Below are positions 55,978 through 64,000 of a stretch of 64,000 nucleotides of DNA, piece by piece (the first letter of the stretch is position 1; each line of letters starts with the position of its first letter). The notes below the pieces were generated by a model. It saw only the letters and a list, made by a program, of their open reading frames with translations. It was not told the DNA's origin and did not search any database. The stretch is from Prauserella muralis (GTDB lineage: Bacteria; Actinomycetota; Actinomycetes; Mycobacteriales; Pseudonocardiaceae). The position numbers and the translations under genes are program-made. The stretch is from NCBI RefSeq assembly GCF_003202285.1, contig NZ_MASW01000007.1, forward strand, positions 768,093 to 832,092, written 5' to 3'.

Positions 55978-57978
55978 TCAGAGGTTCCATGCATACCACG
56001 TCTCCGAGGCGGACACGCCACCGCCCGAACGCAACCGATGCAGAACGGGCCCAATCTCGCGAATTAAGCCCCACCGCTCACGCAAAATAAACGGTAGCCA
56101 GCATGCCGTCCCCTCTCGAGCCGTATCGCGCAGAACTTCGATAGACCTCTCCTGTAGACCGCCGATGTCAACGCTTCCCGAGCGCGCAACCGCCAAGATG
56201 TCCAAGAACAGCTCAAGAAAATCGGCCATTCGGTTGTGCTCTCGCCTCCACACATTCATCGGATTCGGCCACAGATACAGGTCGCGGCCAACCGGCATCT
56301 GCGATGCCGCATCACGAAGCGTCTCAATCGTCTGCCGAAGTACCTCAGCCATCGGTGGCTGGACGACCGAAAAGACATGCAGCAGATCGTCCGGATATGC
56401 CTTCGACCCTCCAAGGCCAGTCGCAAAAAATGGAAACACGTGGTTCAATATGTACATGACCAGCGGATAGCAGGCCGTCACCGTGCTCACCTGGGCCAGC
56501 GCAGATCCAGCTGCTTGCGCGTTTTCTGGGCACGTTCGACTCGCCCAGCGCAGCCTAAAACCACTGACGCCCCCGGACCCTTCGAAGTTCCATGAAAGGT
56601 CAGCCAGAAAAGCGTAGTTGGCGAGATCGCTCTCGACGGGCAACGAATAGGCAAAAGCGCCCGAAGCGCCAGCCTCATAGCCACGACGAAGCATAGTCTC
56701 GATGTTCGATGAGAAGTCCTGCGGGAACATGAAAGACGCAAGACCCGTTGTCGGACAGCTCCAGGCCTCCGTTCGATTCGTCACGGGTCGTAGCGCAGGA
56801 TCATTATAGTTCCACCAAGCGATCACCGGAGCAGGCAAGCCTAGCTTCTCCAAACGTGCCAGGTATATATCTAAGGCATCCTCGCGAATCAACGAATCGT
56901 GCCAATGAATCATTCCAATCCCGTCACGAGCGAGTGCTTGACCGATTATCGTCAAATACTCAACAAGCTGCTGTCCAGGATCCAGTTTCTTACATTCGGA
57001 GCAACGGCAGTATGGGCTGACCACGCGTGCCCGGTCAAACGGGTCGACATTGCTTATCGGGTAGTACTCATCGCCCGCGACGTGCAGTCGGCTTATACCA
57101 TTTGGCCTGAGATGCTGCCTCACCAGAGCACCGACAATTCTAGCGAGCGTCTTTTTCGCAGTCGGATGCGTCACACAATATCCGTACCCGGTAGGCCGTC
57201 CGTCTTCATCCAACGCAGATACGCCCGGAACAGCACGTGGGATCAACGTCGAGTGACCAGGACCCCCTAGGTGAGGAATCACCTCAATCCCCTGCGCGGC
57301 GGCATAGAGCACTATTTCGCCAAAGAAGTCGTCCTGATACATGCTGGGCAAGTAGCGATACTCACACTCCCGCTCGCCGACCGGGTCCCAAGTAACTATT
57401 CGTTGCGTAGACCTCAGTGCTGGAAAATCATCGAGCGGCGTAAAGAGGTACTCGCTCCTGTCGCCTTCATGATGAATATCCCAACAATTATATATAGAAA
57501 CACCGATAGTGTTGAATTTTAGCTGGCCCATCCGATCAATCAGCAGTTTCCAATCGTCTAAACACATGCTGTCGGTACCGACAAACGACTCAACAAAAAT
57601 GCCCCGGACCGGAAACGTCGGGCTATCTGAAATGTTGACCTCACGTAGAGCACCATTCGCCTGATCCCAAAGATCAACTAACGTCCGGGCCGCATGCAGA
57701 ACGCCACGCGCCGAACTAGCCCCTATCTCTACCTCTGACCGATCAATCCGCAACTCATAACCTTCGGAGGGAAACCTACCTTCGCGGAATACGACAGGTA
57801 CCACCCGGCCTTCTGATGGCCCAGCAACCAGACTCAGTAACTGGTGGACTCGCCCCGTGTACGCGTCCAGCCCGACAGGTAAGGACCGAACATCAAGACC
57901 GCGGACTACCACTTCTCCGCTAGCCGACCGCCACATGCGCGGTTGCGGAACAAGGACTGGCTCGCCAAAGTCGAACAT
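55978..57978 (-). CDS. GH20-type beta-N-acetylhexosaminidase-like glycoside hydrolase
   Basis: A 666-residue protein with no signal peptide. The N-terminal ~115 residues resemble the GH20b domain. The catalytic barrel follows (PTFPVRGIFVESFVGTDSMC, IEVIPHLGGPGHSTLIPRAV) with the Asp-Glu catalytic pair D303-E304 in LHVAGDEYYP. Aromatic residues such as W381-W382 (IAWWNYNDP) may line the sugar site. The gene is clearly poorer in GC than its neighbours. The ATG at 57978 has GAAGG 5 nt upstream. It is divergent from a truncated lipoprotein gene, probably the former start of a sugar ABC transporter operon. Confidence 0.82.
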   Translation of the reverse strand: MFDFGEPVLVPQPRMWRSASGEVVVRGLDVRSLPVGLDAYTGRVHQLLSLVAGPSEGRVVPVVFREGRFPSEGYELRIDRSEVEIGASSARGVLHAARTLVDLWDQANGALREVNISDSPTFPVRGIFVESFVGTDSMCLDDWKLLIDRMGQLKFNTIGVSIYNCWDIHHEGDRSEYLFTPLDDFPALRSTQRIVTWDPVGERECEYRYLPSMYQDDFFGEIVLYAAAQGIEVIPHLGGPGHSTLIPRAVPGVSALDEDGRPTGYGYCVTHPTAKKTLARIVGALVRQHLRPNGISRLHVAGDEYYPISNVDPFDRARVVSPYCRCSECKKLDPGQQLVEYLTIIGQALARDGIGMIHWHDSLIREDALDIYLARLEKLGLPAPVIAWWNYNDPALRPVTNRTEAWSCPTTGLASFMFPQDFSSNIETMLRRGYEAGASGAFAYSLPVESDLANYAFLADLSWNFEGSGGVSGFRLRWASRTCPENAQAAGSALAQVSTVTACYPLVMYILNHVFPFFATGLGGSKAYPDDLLHVFSVVQPPMAEVLRQTIETLRDAASQMPVGRDLYLWPNPMNVWRREHNRMADFLELFLDILAVARSGSVDIGGLQERSIEVLRDTAREGTACWLPFILRERWGLIREIGPVLHRLRSGGGVSASETWYAWNL

Positions 57979-58288
57979 CGAGCCTTCTTATCGGTTTCCG
58001 GACACGTTATCGATGGGAGCGATCTCCACTAGGTGCCTCCACACCATCCGAACCCAGCTGTTCTGGCTAATCGGAGCAACCTCAGACCCCCGATCTAACT
58101 GGCCAAGCCGACACACGACGCTCCACCGCATGCCGCCGGCCAGCGACCGCGCACCATCGCGACCTCGCCGGCCCGGCTGGCCATCTTGACCACCTCAGTC
58201 CGCCAACGTAGGCGGTGTTGCCCATTATCAGCAGCGTCAGATGTCGGCACCCGATCAACGTCCTTTCGCAGCCAACGCCTCTCCCGCG
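57979..58288. other. Divergent promoter region of the low-GC island, left part
   Basis: A non-coding stretch between the GH20 start and the promoter at 58289. No gene is seen. It should hold the GH20 promoter on the minus strand, but I cannot place one with confidence. Confidence 0.4.
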
Positions 58289-58336
58289 TTGACATCGACT
58301 AATGCGTAGATCTATCTTTTTGAAACCTGCGTTTCA
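58289..58336 (+). promoter_or_regulatory. Promoter and operator of the truncated lipoprotein gene
   Basis: A perfect -35 TTGACA (58289-58294), an 18-bp spacer and TATCTT (58313-58318) are followed at once by the dyad TGAAAC-CTGC-GTTTCA (58321-58336), which would cover the transcription start. The layout suits a LacI- or ROK-type sugar repressor, not present in the window. Confidence 0.6.
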
Positions 58337-58412
58337 TCAATGGCAGACGTCTTGGCAACGAGTTCGCCCACCCAGACATGATTCGTCGCGGGAACACAAC
58401 GAAGGGCCCAAA

Positions 58413-58563
58413 ATGAAGACGCCGAGCACAGACCGACGATCGTTCATCCGCGCGTTAAGCGGCATCCTGGCAGCCGGTATCACTAGCGCTGCCTGCGGGA
58501 CAACAGCCGGCCAGCAGCGCAACGTCCCTGGCGCGTCTCTTGCCAGTGCCGACGGCGGCCCCC
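58413..58563 (+). pseudogene. Sugar-binding lipoprotein, N-terminal fragment
   Basis: The ATG at 58413 (GAAGGG upstream) begins MKTPSTDRRSFIRALSGILA, a twin-arginine signal, and continues to a lipobox ending SAAC-GTT. About 50 residues in, the coding sequence stops making sense at the junction with the fabH fragment. Export signal, strong promoter and divergent GH20 gene suggest the start of an ABC-transporter substrate-binding protein for amino-sugar oligosaccharides; the rest of the gene and operon is missing. Confidence 0.65.
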
Positions 58564-58938
58564 GAACCCGCTGCAGACGACGTTGACGTCGAAGCAGGCC
58601 GCGCCGTAGACCCCGAGCTCATGCTGGACCAGTGCCGCGGTGGGCGGCTGCGGGGAGTCTGGAGTGGACGTGGCGACGATGAGGTAGTCGACCTGCTCCG
58701 GGGCCAGCTCGGCCTGCCCCAGTGCCTCGATCGCGGCCTTGATGGCCAGGTCGGACGTCGCCTCTGTCGGCGCCGCATAGCGACGCGCGGTGATCTGCGT
58801 CTTGCGTTCGATCCATTCTGGAGTGACGCCGGTCTTCTCGGCGACCCAGTCGTTGGTCACCTCCTCCTTGGGCACATAGGAACCCGTGCCGAGGATTCCG
58901 ACGGACGAGTGGTCACCCGCGCGCGGTTGCGTGCTCAC
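58564..58938 (-). pseudogene. 3-oxoacyl-ACP synthase III (FabH-like), truncated
   Basis: About 125 residues of a KAS III survive: VGILGTGSYVPKEEVTNDWV, WIERKTQITARRYAAPTEAT, VDYLIVATSTPDSPQPPTAA and the active-site Cys segment AACFDVNVVCSGF. Directly after the Cys region the sequence changes to foreign DNA; a complete enzyme has about 330 residues with His and Asn catalytic residues further on, so this fragment is inactive. Its ATG overlaps the upstream nucleotidyltransferase stop by 4 nt, so the original genes were an operon. Confidence 0.85.
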
Positions 58939-59981
58939 ACCTCTCCCCTCGCCTGTGCCAGTTCATGTGGCCGGCCGATGTCTTGCCAGGGCTCGCGCAG
59001 GGCCCACAGACCGATGGGCCATCCCCTGCTCAGGCAGTCGTCGAACAGTGCGGTCATCGGGAAAAGCTCGCCGCGGGGTATTCGCGGCAACAGCTTCGGG
59101 TCGAGTACGTAGACACCGGCGCTCACCGGCCACGAAGGCGTCGGCTTCTCGACGATGCGCACGAGCCGGCCGGCCTCCGACTCCAGCACGCCGAACGGGA
59201 TCTGGTGCCGGTACTCGCTCATCGCGATGGTCGCGACCACGTCCTTGCTGCCGTGCGCGGCCAGCAGGTCGCGCACCGAGAACTCGCTGACGATGTCGCC
59301 GTTGAGCACCAGCAGGGGCCGGGTCGGCGCGTACCCGAGATCATCGAGGACTCCCAGCGCACCCGCCGTCCCCAGTGGGGTGTCGGGGTCCTCGCGCAGA
59401 TACTCGATCTCGCAGCCGAACTGGCCACCGTCGCCGAAATGCTCCTCGATCATCTTCCCGAGGTAGTTGACCGACAGAAAGATCCGGCTGACGCCCGCGC
59501 CGACGAGGTGCAGCACCAGGCGTTCGAGGATCGGCCTGCCGGCGACGGGGAGCATGGGTTTGGGGATGCGGTCGGTCAGCGGGGCCAGCCGCGTTCCCCT
59601 CCCACCGGCCATGATGACGGCCCAGTTGTCGCAGCGTTGCACGCCCATCAGCTCGCGCTCGGCATGGACACCGACGATCCGCCCGTCCTCGTCGACGATG
59701 GGGATCTCCGACAACTGCAGCGCGCGCATGAGATCGAGCACCTCGGCCCGGCCCTCGGAGGGCTTCGCCGTGATCACCGACCGTTCGGCCAGCGGGTAGG
59801 CGGGAGACCCGAGGTCGTGCCCGTCGAGCAGAGCCCGCCTGATCTCCCGTTCGCCGATCACGCCGACCAGCCGGCCCCGCGCGTCCACGACGAAGACCTG
59901 CTCGACCTGTTTCTTGTCGATGGTGGAAAGCGCTGATCTAATTGATGCTTCCCGATCGATCAGCAGGTCAGCGAAATGCAT
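58935..59981 (-). CDS. CBS-domain nucleotidyltransferase (sugar-phosphate type)
   Basis: A 348-residue protein. Residues ~1-115 are two CBS motifs (VFVVDARGRLVGVIGEREIR, SEIPIVDEDGRIVGVHAERE) and ~120-348 a nucleotidyltransferase with the pyrophosphorylase motif VIMAGGRGTRLAPLTDRIPK, then PVAGRPILERLV and LVLNGDIVSE. It likely activates a sugar phosphate as an NDP-sugar for a surface glycan or natural product, with control through the CBS pair. ATG 59981 has GGAGG 9 nt upstream. Its operon continued into the now truncated fabH-like gene. Confidence 0.85.
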   Translation of the reverse strand: MHFADLLIDREASIRSALSTIDKKQVEQVFVVDARGRLVGVIGEREIRRALLDGHDLGSPAYPLAERSVITAKPSEGRAEVLDLMRALQLSEIPIVDEDGRIVGVHAERELMGVQRCDNWAVIMAGGRGTRLAPLTDRIPKPMLPVAGRPILERLVLHLVGAGVSRIFLSVNYLGKMIEEHFGDGGQFGCEIEYLREDPDTPLGTAGALGVLDDLGYAPTRPLLVLNGDIVSEFSVRDLLAAHGSKDVVATIAMSEYRHQIPFGVLESEAGRLVRIVEKPTPSWPVSAGVYVLDPKLLPRIPRGELFPMTALFDDCLSRGWPIGLWALREPWQDIGRPHELAQARGEV

Positions 59982-60223
59982 TACATTCTCCTCCAGCACT
60001 GCGACCCCACGGTTTTGCCGCTGCCGTCCAGCGTCGCCAGCAGGATCAACACCAGCCAGGGGACGAGTTCAGGCCAATGGCGGCTTGACAATGCCCCCGG
60101 CACCGGAACCGATCATCGGCACGGTTCGCGAAATTGCCATCAATTGGGCGCGAATCGGACTGACTGGCGCCTGCGGGCGCGCTAGCGTCTATCTGACGAG
60201 TTGCACAAAAGGAGCGATCGATC

Positions 60224-61609
60224 ATGGAATGCGTATCCGACGAGCCGATCTCCCAGCTCATCCGGTCAGCACGACGGCAGCGGCAACTGAGCCAGTACAC
60301 CCTCGCCCGGGAGCTTGCGACGGTGTCGGGTAAGCCGACCGTCACGCGGGACCTCGTGGCCCGCTGGGAACGCGGCCACCAGATACCGCGGTTCGGCTCC
60401 CGGCAGTGGCTCTCCGTCGTGCTGCAGGTGCCCCAGGAGCGCCTCGACGCCGCCGCCGCGGCGTCCCGGAGAAGGACGCGCCTCGGCCACGCTGTGGTGA
60501 CGCGAAACGCGCCGGTCAAGCCTGGCCCCGCTCGCCGGGCGCAGGGGACACCCGCCCTGCTGCCCGTCTTCCGGTCGAGGATTCAGGCCGGGATTCTGGC
60601 CGCCGCCCTGCTGAACCCGCACCGGTCGTTCAGCCTGTCCGAACTGGCCGAGCATGCGGGCGGATCGCTGGCGTCCGTCGACAAGGAGAGCAGGCTGCTC
60701 GAGGTGGCCGGCATCCTGACCAGCCGGACGGACGGCACGATCCGGCTCATGCGTGCCGCCGACACGGGCCCCCTCATCGGACCGCTGACGGACCTCATCC
60801 AGTCCACCTACGGCGTGCCCCAGATCATCGGCGAGGAGTTCGGCTGCGTTCCCGGCGTCGCGCGGATCATGCTCGGCGGCGTCTGGGCGGAACGCTTCGC
60901 GGGTATCTCCGGCCCGGCGGCGGACAGCATCGAGGTGCTGCTGGTGCTCGCGCGAGGTCATGCGGGTGACCAGCGCATGATCGGCACGGCCGTGCGACGC
61001 GTGCAGAACCGCCTGCGGTGCCGGGTGCACGTGTCCACCCGTCCTGCCGACGCGCAGGCCGACTACCTGCAGATTCCCCACCAGCGCCGAGGCCAGCCCG
61101 TTGTCGAGGTCGCCCCGGTCCGGCCGCGGCACCAGCCCGCCACCGGCGGCCCCTGGCCCGACGGCCGCCAGGTTCTCACCCGCCTGCTCAATGCCGGACA
61201 GCTCGATATGGTGAGCGGTGCGGCCGCCAACCATCGCCCGTTCCTCGACCTGGCCGCACAGCACATCAGGGCTGCCGAGCAGCTGCTGGACACGTCCCCG
61301 CCATCGGCCTTCTTACTGCTGTCGGAGGCGGCCCAGCTGATCGCGTCCGCGCTGCTGGCGCATCAGGGACTGCGGCCGGCCACCGGCGCCGGTGTCCAGG
61401 TCAAGGGTGAGGCTGTCGTCGCGCAGTTCGGCCACCAGTTCTCACAGGTGGAGCTGCTCAGGAAGCGCTCGGTCGAGCTGGGCGACCCGGTCAGCAGGGA
61501 CAGCCACATCAGTAACGAGGAAGCCAAGACGTACTTGACGACGGTGCGATCGTTGCTGTCCGTCGCGCACAATGCCATCGCCACACTCGGATTGTTCACG
61601 GCCCGCTGA
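60224..61609 (+). CDS. Single-chain XRE-wHTH-MNT-HEPN protein
   Basis: A 461-residue multidomain protein. Residues ~1-75: XRE HTH (ISQLIRSARRQRQLSQYTLA, LVARWERGHQIP). ~112-190: winged helix (RSRIQAGILAAALLNPHRSF, SLSELAEHAGGSLASVDKES). ~205-300: minimal nucleotidyltransferase in which GSWAARY is GVWAERF and the catalytic DxD is S235-I-E237, so probably inactive. ~315-458: HEPN-type four-helix domain (LLNAGQLDMVSGAAANHRPF, SAFLLLSEAAQLIASALLAH). These parts are usually separate genes of MNT/HEPN toxin-antitoxin pairs. AAAGGAG precedes the ATG. The MFS gene follows on the same strand, 114 bp on, and may be regulated by it. Domain calls are by pattern, not by search. Confidence 0.75.
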   Translation: MECVSDEPISQLIRSARRQRQLSQYTLARELATVSGKPTVTRDLVARWERGHQIPRFGSRQWLSVVLQVPQERLDAAAAASRRRTRLGHAVVTRNAPVKPGPARRAQGTPALLPVFRSRIQAGILAAALLNPHRSFSLSELAEHAGGSLASVDKESRLLEVAGILTSRTDGTIRLMRAADTGPLIGPLTDLIQSTYGVPQIIGEEFGCVPGVARIMLGGVWAERFAGISGPAADSIEVLLVLARGHAGDQRMIGTAVRRVQNRLRCRVHVSTRPADAQADYLQIPHQRRGQPVVEVAPVRPRHQPATGGPWPDGRQVLTRLLNAGQLDMVSGAAANHRPFLDLAAQHIRAAEQLLDTSPPSAFLLLSEAAQLIASALLAHQGLRPATGAGVQVKGEAVVAQFGHQFSQVELLRKRSVELGDPVSRDSHISNEEAKTYLTTVRSLLSVAHNAIATLGLFTAR

Positions 61610-61723
61610 AGGAATGCCCGACGTGCCCGTTCGCAGACCGGAGGCTGAACCGCTGCCGGGCCGAAGACCGCGACCATCCGTCGACCTCGGCCCGATGCCG
61701 GTGGGCGGTCTGCGGAGCCGGCA

Positions 61724-63136
61724 ATGACCCTGGGCCCCAGCACGCCGGCCACCGACGTGCAGCCGTCAGCGCACCCACAGACGGTGTTGTCCGTGGTGTG
61801 CCTCGGACAGTTCGTGGTGCTGGTGAACATGATGATCGTGTTCGTCGCGCTACCCGCTATCCAATCTGCGCTGGGCTTCGGTGGCAGCAACCTGACCTGG
61901 GTCGTCAACTCCTATACGCTGACCTACGGCGGTTTCCTCCTGCTCGGCGGGCGCAGCGCTGACGTGTTCGGGCACAAGCGCATGTTCCTCATCGGACTGT
62001 CTGTCTTTCTGGCCGCGTCCCTGCTGTGCGGACTGGCCGTGACCAAGGAAATGCTTGTGGGGCTGCGTGCGGCACAGGGCGTTGGTGCGGCCCTTTTCTC
62101 CGCAACCGCGTTGACGATCATCACCACGACCTTTACCGGCGAGCGCGAACGGCGCAGAGCGCTGGCGACGTGGAGTGCCGTGAATGCCGGCTCTGCCGGA
62201 CTCGGCCTCCTGCTCGGCGGCGTCCTGACCGCAGCCCTGTCGTGGCGATTCACCTTCTTCACCATCACCGCGGCGAGCGTGGCGGTCCTGATAGTCGCTG
62301 GCCGCATCCTTCCGGACATGCCACGTCGCCGCGTGCACGGGATCGACATTGGTGGCGCCGTGACGGTCACCGCAGGTATCACCGCCACCGTTTACGCGAT
62401 TCTCAGCAGTCGCGAGAACGGCTGGACGGCGTCATCGACCCTTGTCGCCGAAGGGCTGTCGGTGGGACTGCTGACGGCCTTCGTCATCATTCAGCTCAAA
62501 CGGCGGGTACCCCTCGTCCGTCTCGGGGTGTTCAGGCTACGCACGCTCACCGCGGCTAACGTCACGATGTTCCTGGTCGTCGGCACACCCGTAACCGTGT
62601 TGTACCTGCTGACTCTCCATCTGCAGCAGATACTGCACTACAGCGCGTTCGAGGCCGCGCTCGCGCTGCTTCCGGCGAGCGCGACGGTGGCTGCCGGCTC
62701 GCTGGCGACCCGCTCCCTGCTGTCCAAGCTGGATCCCAGGGTACTCCTGGCTGTGTCCCTCACCTGCGTATCATCGGGCGCGACACTACTGGCCTGCTTC
62801 GGCGCCACGAGTCGCTACGCCGACGCCATACTGCCAGCAGTGATCATCACCTTCCTCGGCACCAGCTGCGCGATTGTCACGCTCTTCTCACTCGCGACAG
62901 CCAAGCTTCCCGACGCCGACGCCGGCTTGGCATCCGGACTGATCAACACGACCACGCAGGTGGGCAGCGGACTCTGGCTGGCTGTCTTCTCCTCTGTCGC
63001 GGCCATCCATGCGGGCGTGGCGCTCGGCGGCTATGCCACGGCGATGCGGGGCGTCGCCTTGCTGGCTCTCGCAGGCGCCGCCGTCGTGTTACTGATGCTA
63101 CGAAAGCGCCACATCGAGGAAATAGACATTGAGTAA
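61724..63136 (+). CDS. MFS exporter, DHA2 (EmrB/QacA) type
   Basis: A 470-residue membrane protein with the 14-helix DHA2 pattern: LGQFVVLVNMMIVFVALPAI, LTWVVNSYTLTYGGFLLLGG, motif A GGRSADVFGHKRMF, and the motif C region NAGSAGLGLLLGGVLTAAL. Such pumps export drugs or natural products by proton antiport. The gene lies between the XRE-MNT-HEPN gene and an AraC regulator and may belong to a cluster continuing past the right edge. Confidence 0.9.
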   Translation: MTLGPSTPATDVQPSAHPQTVLSVVCLGQFVVLVNMMIVFVALPAIQSALGFGGSNLTWVVNSYTLTYGGFLLLGGRSADVFGHKRMFLIGLSVFLAASLLCGLAVTKEMLVGLRAAQGVGAALFSATALTIITTTFTGERERRRALATWSAVNAGSAGLGLLLGGVLTAALSWRFTFFTITAASVAVLIVAGRILPDMPRRRVHGIDIGGAVTVTAGITATVYAILSSRENGWTASSTLVAEGLSVGLLTAFVIIQLKRRVPLVRLGVFRLRTLTAANVTMFLVVGTPVTVLYLLTLHLQQILHYSAFEAALALLPASATVAAGSLATRSLLSKLDPRVLLAVSLTCVSSGATLLACFGATSRYADAILPAVIITFLGTSCAIVTLFSLATAKLPDADAGLASGLINTTTQVGSGLWLAVFSSVAAIHAGVALGGYATAMRGVALLALAGAAVVLLMLRKRHIEEIDIE

Positions 63137-63277
63137 ACCTATTTCCGATTATTCCTGAATTCCTGGAACGTAGGTTTCTACGTTAACTGCTCCATGGACG
63201 CGTCTCCTCACATTTTGTAAACACAATCACTCGGTTGAATTCCGGAGTGAAAATCTGCTAGCGTCGCCCGTCGATTA

Positions 63278-63289
63278 AAACCTTGGTTT
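63278..63289. promoter_or_regulatory. Small dyad upstream of the AraC gene
   Basis: AAACC-TT-GGTTT lies about 104 bp before the start codon of the AraC gene, in an AT-richer stretch. It is a weak operator candidate. Confidence 0.25.
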
Positions 63290-63392
63290 CATAAATGAGA
63301 GAGGCTGGTGTAGTGATGGGAAGTGGTCATCGCAGCCACGCTCACGCGGTTTGCCGTTTTTCATCCAGCGGCCTCGCGGGGAAGGCAGGCGC

Positions 63393-64000
63393 GTGAATCG
63401 CTACGAGCCGGAGCTCCCACTCCAGCGTTATGAGGTCCTCCGATCTCAGGATGTCGACCAGACTCACGCCCACATTTCGAAGGTCTTCTGCGACCATCGG
63501 TTCCGAGTTCCCGGCAGAAGTCCCCGCGTCAATGCGCGCCAGCACGCGGTCCGGCTTCGCGACACCGTGCACACCTACACGGCTTACGGCGCCGAGGCGA
63601 TCGTCGACGTGACCGAACTGACGTTCTACGTTGTCAAGATTCCGCTTCGAGGCTCACTCGTCGTGGACTCGCAGAGCCGACGATTTCTGGCCAGCCCTCG
63701 CCTCGGGTCCGTCGCGGACTGCGGCAACTCGGTCTCCATGTGGCTGGGGGCCGGCTGCGAACAACTCATCTGGCGAATCGAACCCACCCTCGTGATTCGC
63801 CAGCTGGCTCACATGATCAACGCCGAGGTCGAGCACCGGGTCCTATTCGACCCAAACCTGCCCGTCACCGGCATGCGTCGCCGCGATTGGATGGCGTTGT
63901 TCAAGTCACTGGTGACCGACCTCAGCCGGGACCCGAGCCTGGCCACCGACCCGTTGCTGATCGACCCCGTCGAACGACTGCTCGTCCAGGAACTCCTCCT
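63393..64000 (+). CDS. AraC-family regulator, N-terminal part (runs off right edge)
   Basis: An open frame from GTG 63393 to the window end encodes ~202 residues of an AraC_binding_2-type sensor: LQRYEVLRSQDVDQTHAHIS, KVFCDHRFRVPGRSPRVNAR, YTAYGAEAIVDVTELTFYVV. It is a clear paralogue of the regulator at 46067-47041 across its whole length; the HTH must lie beyond the window. A Shine-Dalgarno-like GGGGAAGG precedes the start. Confidence 0.85.
   Translation, partial: MNRYEPELPLQRYEVLRSQDVDQTHAHISKVFCDHRFRVPGRSPRVNARQHAVRLRDTVHTYTAYGAEAIVDVTELTFYVVKIPLRGSLVVDSQSRRFLASPRLGSVADCGNSVSMWLGAGCEQLIWRIEPTLVIRQLAHMINAEVEHRVLFDPNLPVTGMRRRDWMALFKSLVTDLSRDPSLATDPLLIDPVERLLVQELL

Noticed and set aside
55592-56470. 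Open frames in and next to the low-GC gap (minus 55592-56074, plus 55835-56470)
   Set aside because: They lack ribosome sites and family features, and one is antisense to the 3' end of the GH20 gene.

Overview
This window is chromosome from a high-GC actinobacterium, most likely a salt-tolerant member of the Pseudonocardiales (Saccharomonospora/Prauserella/Amycolatopsis-like; inferred from gene style, not proven). Supporting signs are GTG/TTG starts, 4-nt ATGA/GTGA gene overlaps, XRE-DUF5753 regulators, a DevS-type kinase, an NDMA-dependent alcohol dehydrogenase, a mycobacterial-type adenosine kinase, and both import and synthesis systems for glycine betaine.

Left part (1-21.5 kb). From the left edge: the remnant of an MFS gene, a frameshifted DevS-like histidine kinase, an HxlR regulator divergent from a BNR-repeat protein/ThiS-like pair, a cytochrome P450, and the ProVWX glycine-betaine ABC importer (6.2-9.4 kb). 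Next come a DUF2000/AraC divergent pair, ThiI, a DivIVA-like coiled-coil protein, and an arginine-deiminase locus in which arcB and arcC are intact but arcD and arcA are reduced to two fused ends. A CBS-BON protein follows. A 1506-bp IS4-family element with a 10-bp target duplication interrupts a palindromic repeat whose second copy lies at 6.1 kb. The section ends with a DUF1772 membrane protein, the alcohol dehydrogenase and an AraC-type protein.

Middle (21.5-43.8 kb). A minus-strand operon encodes a fused glycine/sarcosine/dimethylglycine N-methyltransferase, then MetK, adenosine kinase, MetH, SahH and MetF. These make glycine betaine from glycine, regenerate S-adenosylmethionine, and remove S-adenosylhomocysteine and adenosine. 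A long leader carries two dyads placed over a candidate promoter. Further right are two overlapping Tat-exported phosphatases, an EAL-CBS-GGDEF protein with degenerate catalytic motifs, two small unknown genes, tandem XRE-DUF5753 regulators bracketed by a GTAGCGCGCTAC palindrome, an FGGY sugar kinase and a GNAT-like protein.

Right part (43.9-64 kb), accessory in character. AraC and XRE regulators and a cobalamin-type radical SAM enzyme precede a compact seven-gene operon, transcribed leftwards: class III aminotransferase, RidA, M81 peptidase, FAH-family protein, GlcD, GlcF, tryptophanase-like lyase. It looks like a pathway for an unusual amino acid. An AT-richer island (about 55.5-58.56 kb) carries a GH20 hexosaminidase divergent from the cut-off start of a lipoprotein gene. 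That gene is fused at about 58.56 kb to a cut-off fabH-like gene, marking a rearrangement. Beyond are a CBS-nucleotidyltransferase, a single-chain XRE-wHTH-MNT-HEPN protein, a 14-TM-type MFS exporter, and an AraC paralogue running off the right edge. The XRE/AraC pair here resembles the pair at 45.7-47 kb, as if one regulatory module had been duplicated.

No rRNA, tRNA or CRISPR array was recognised.
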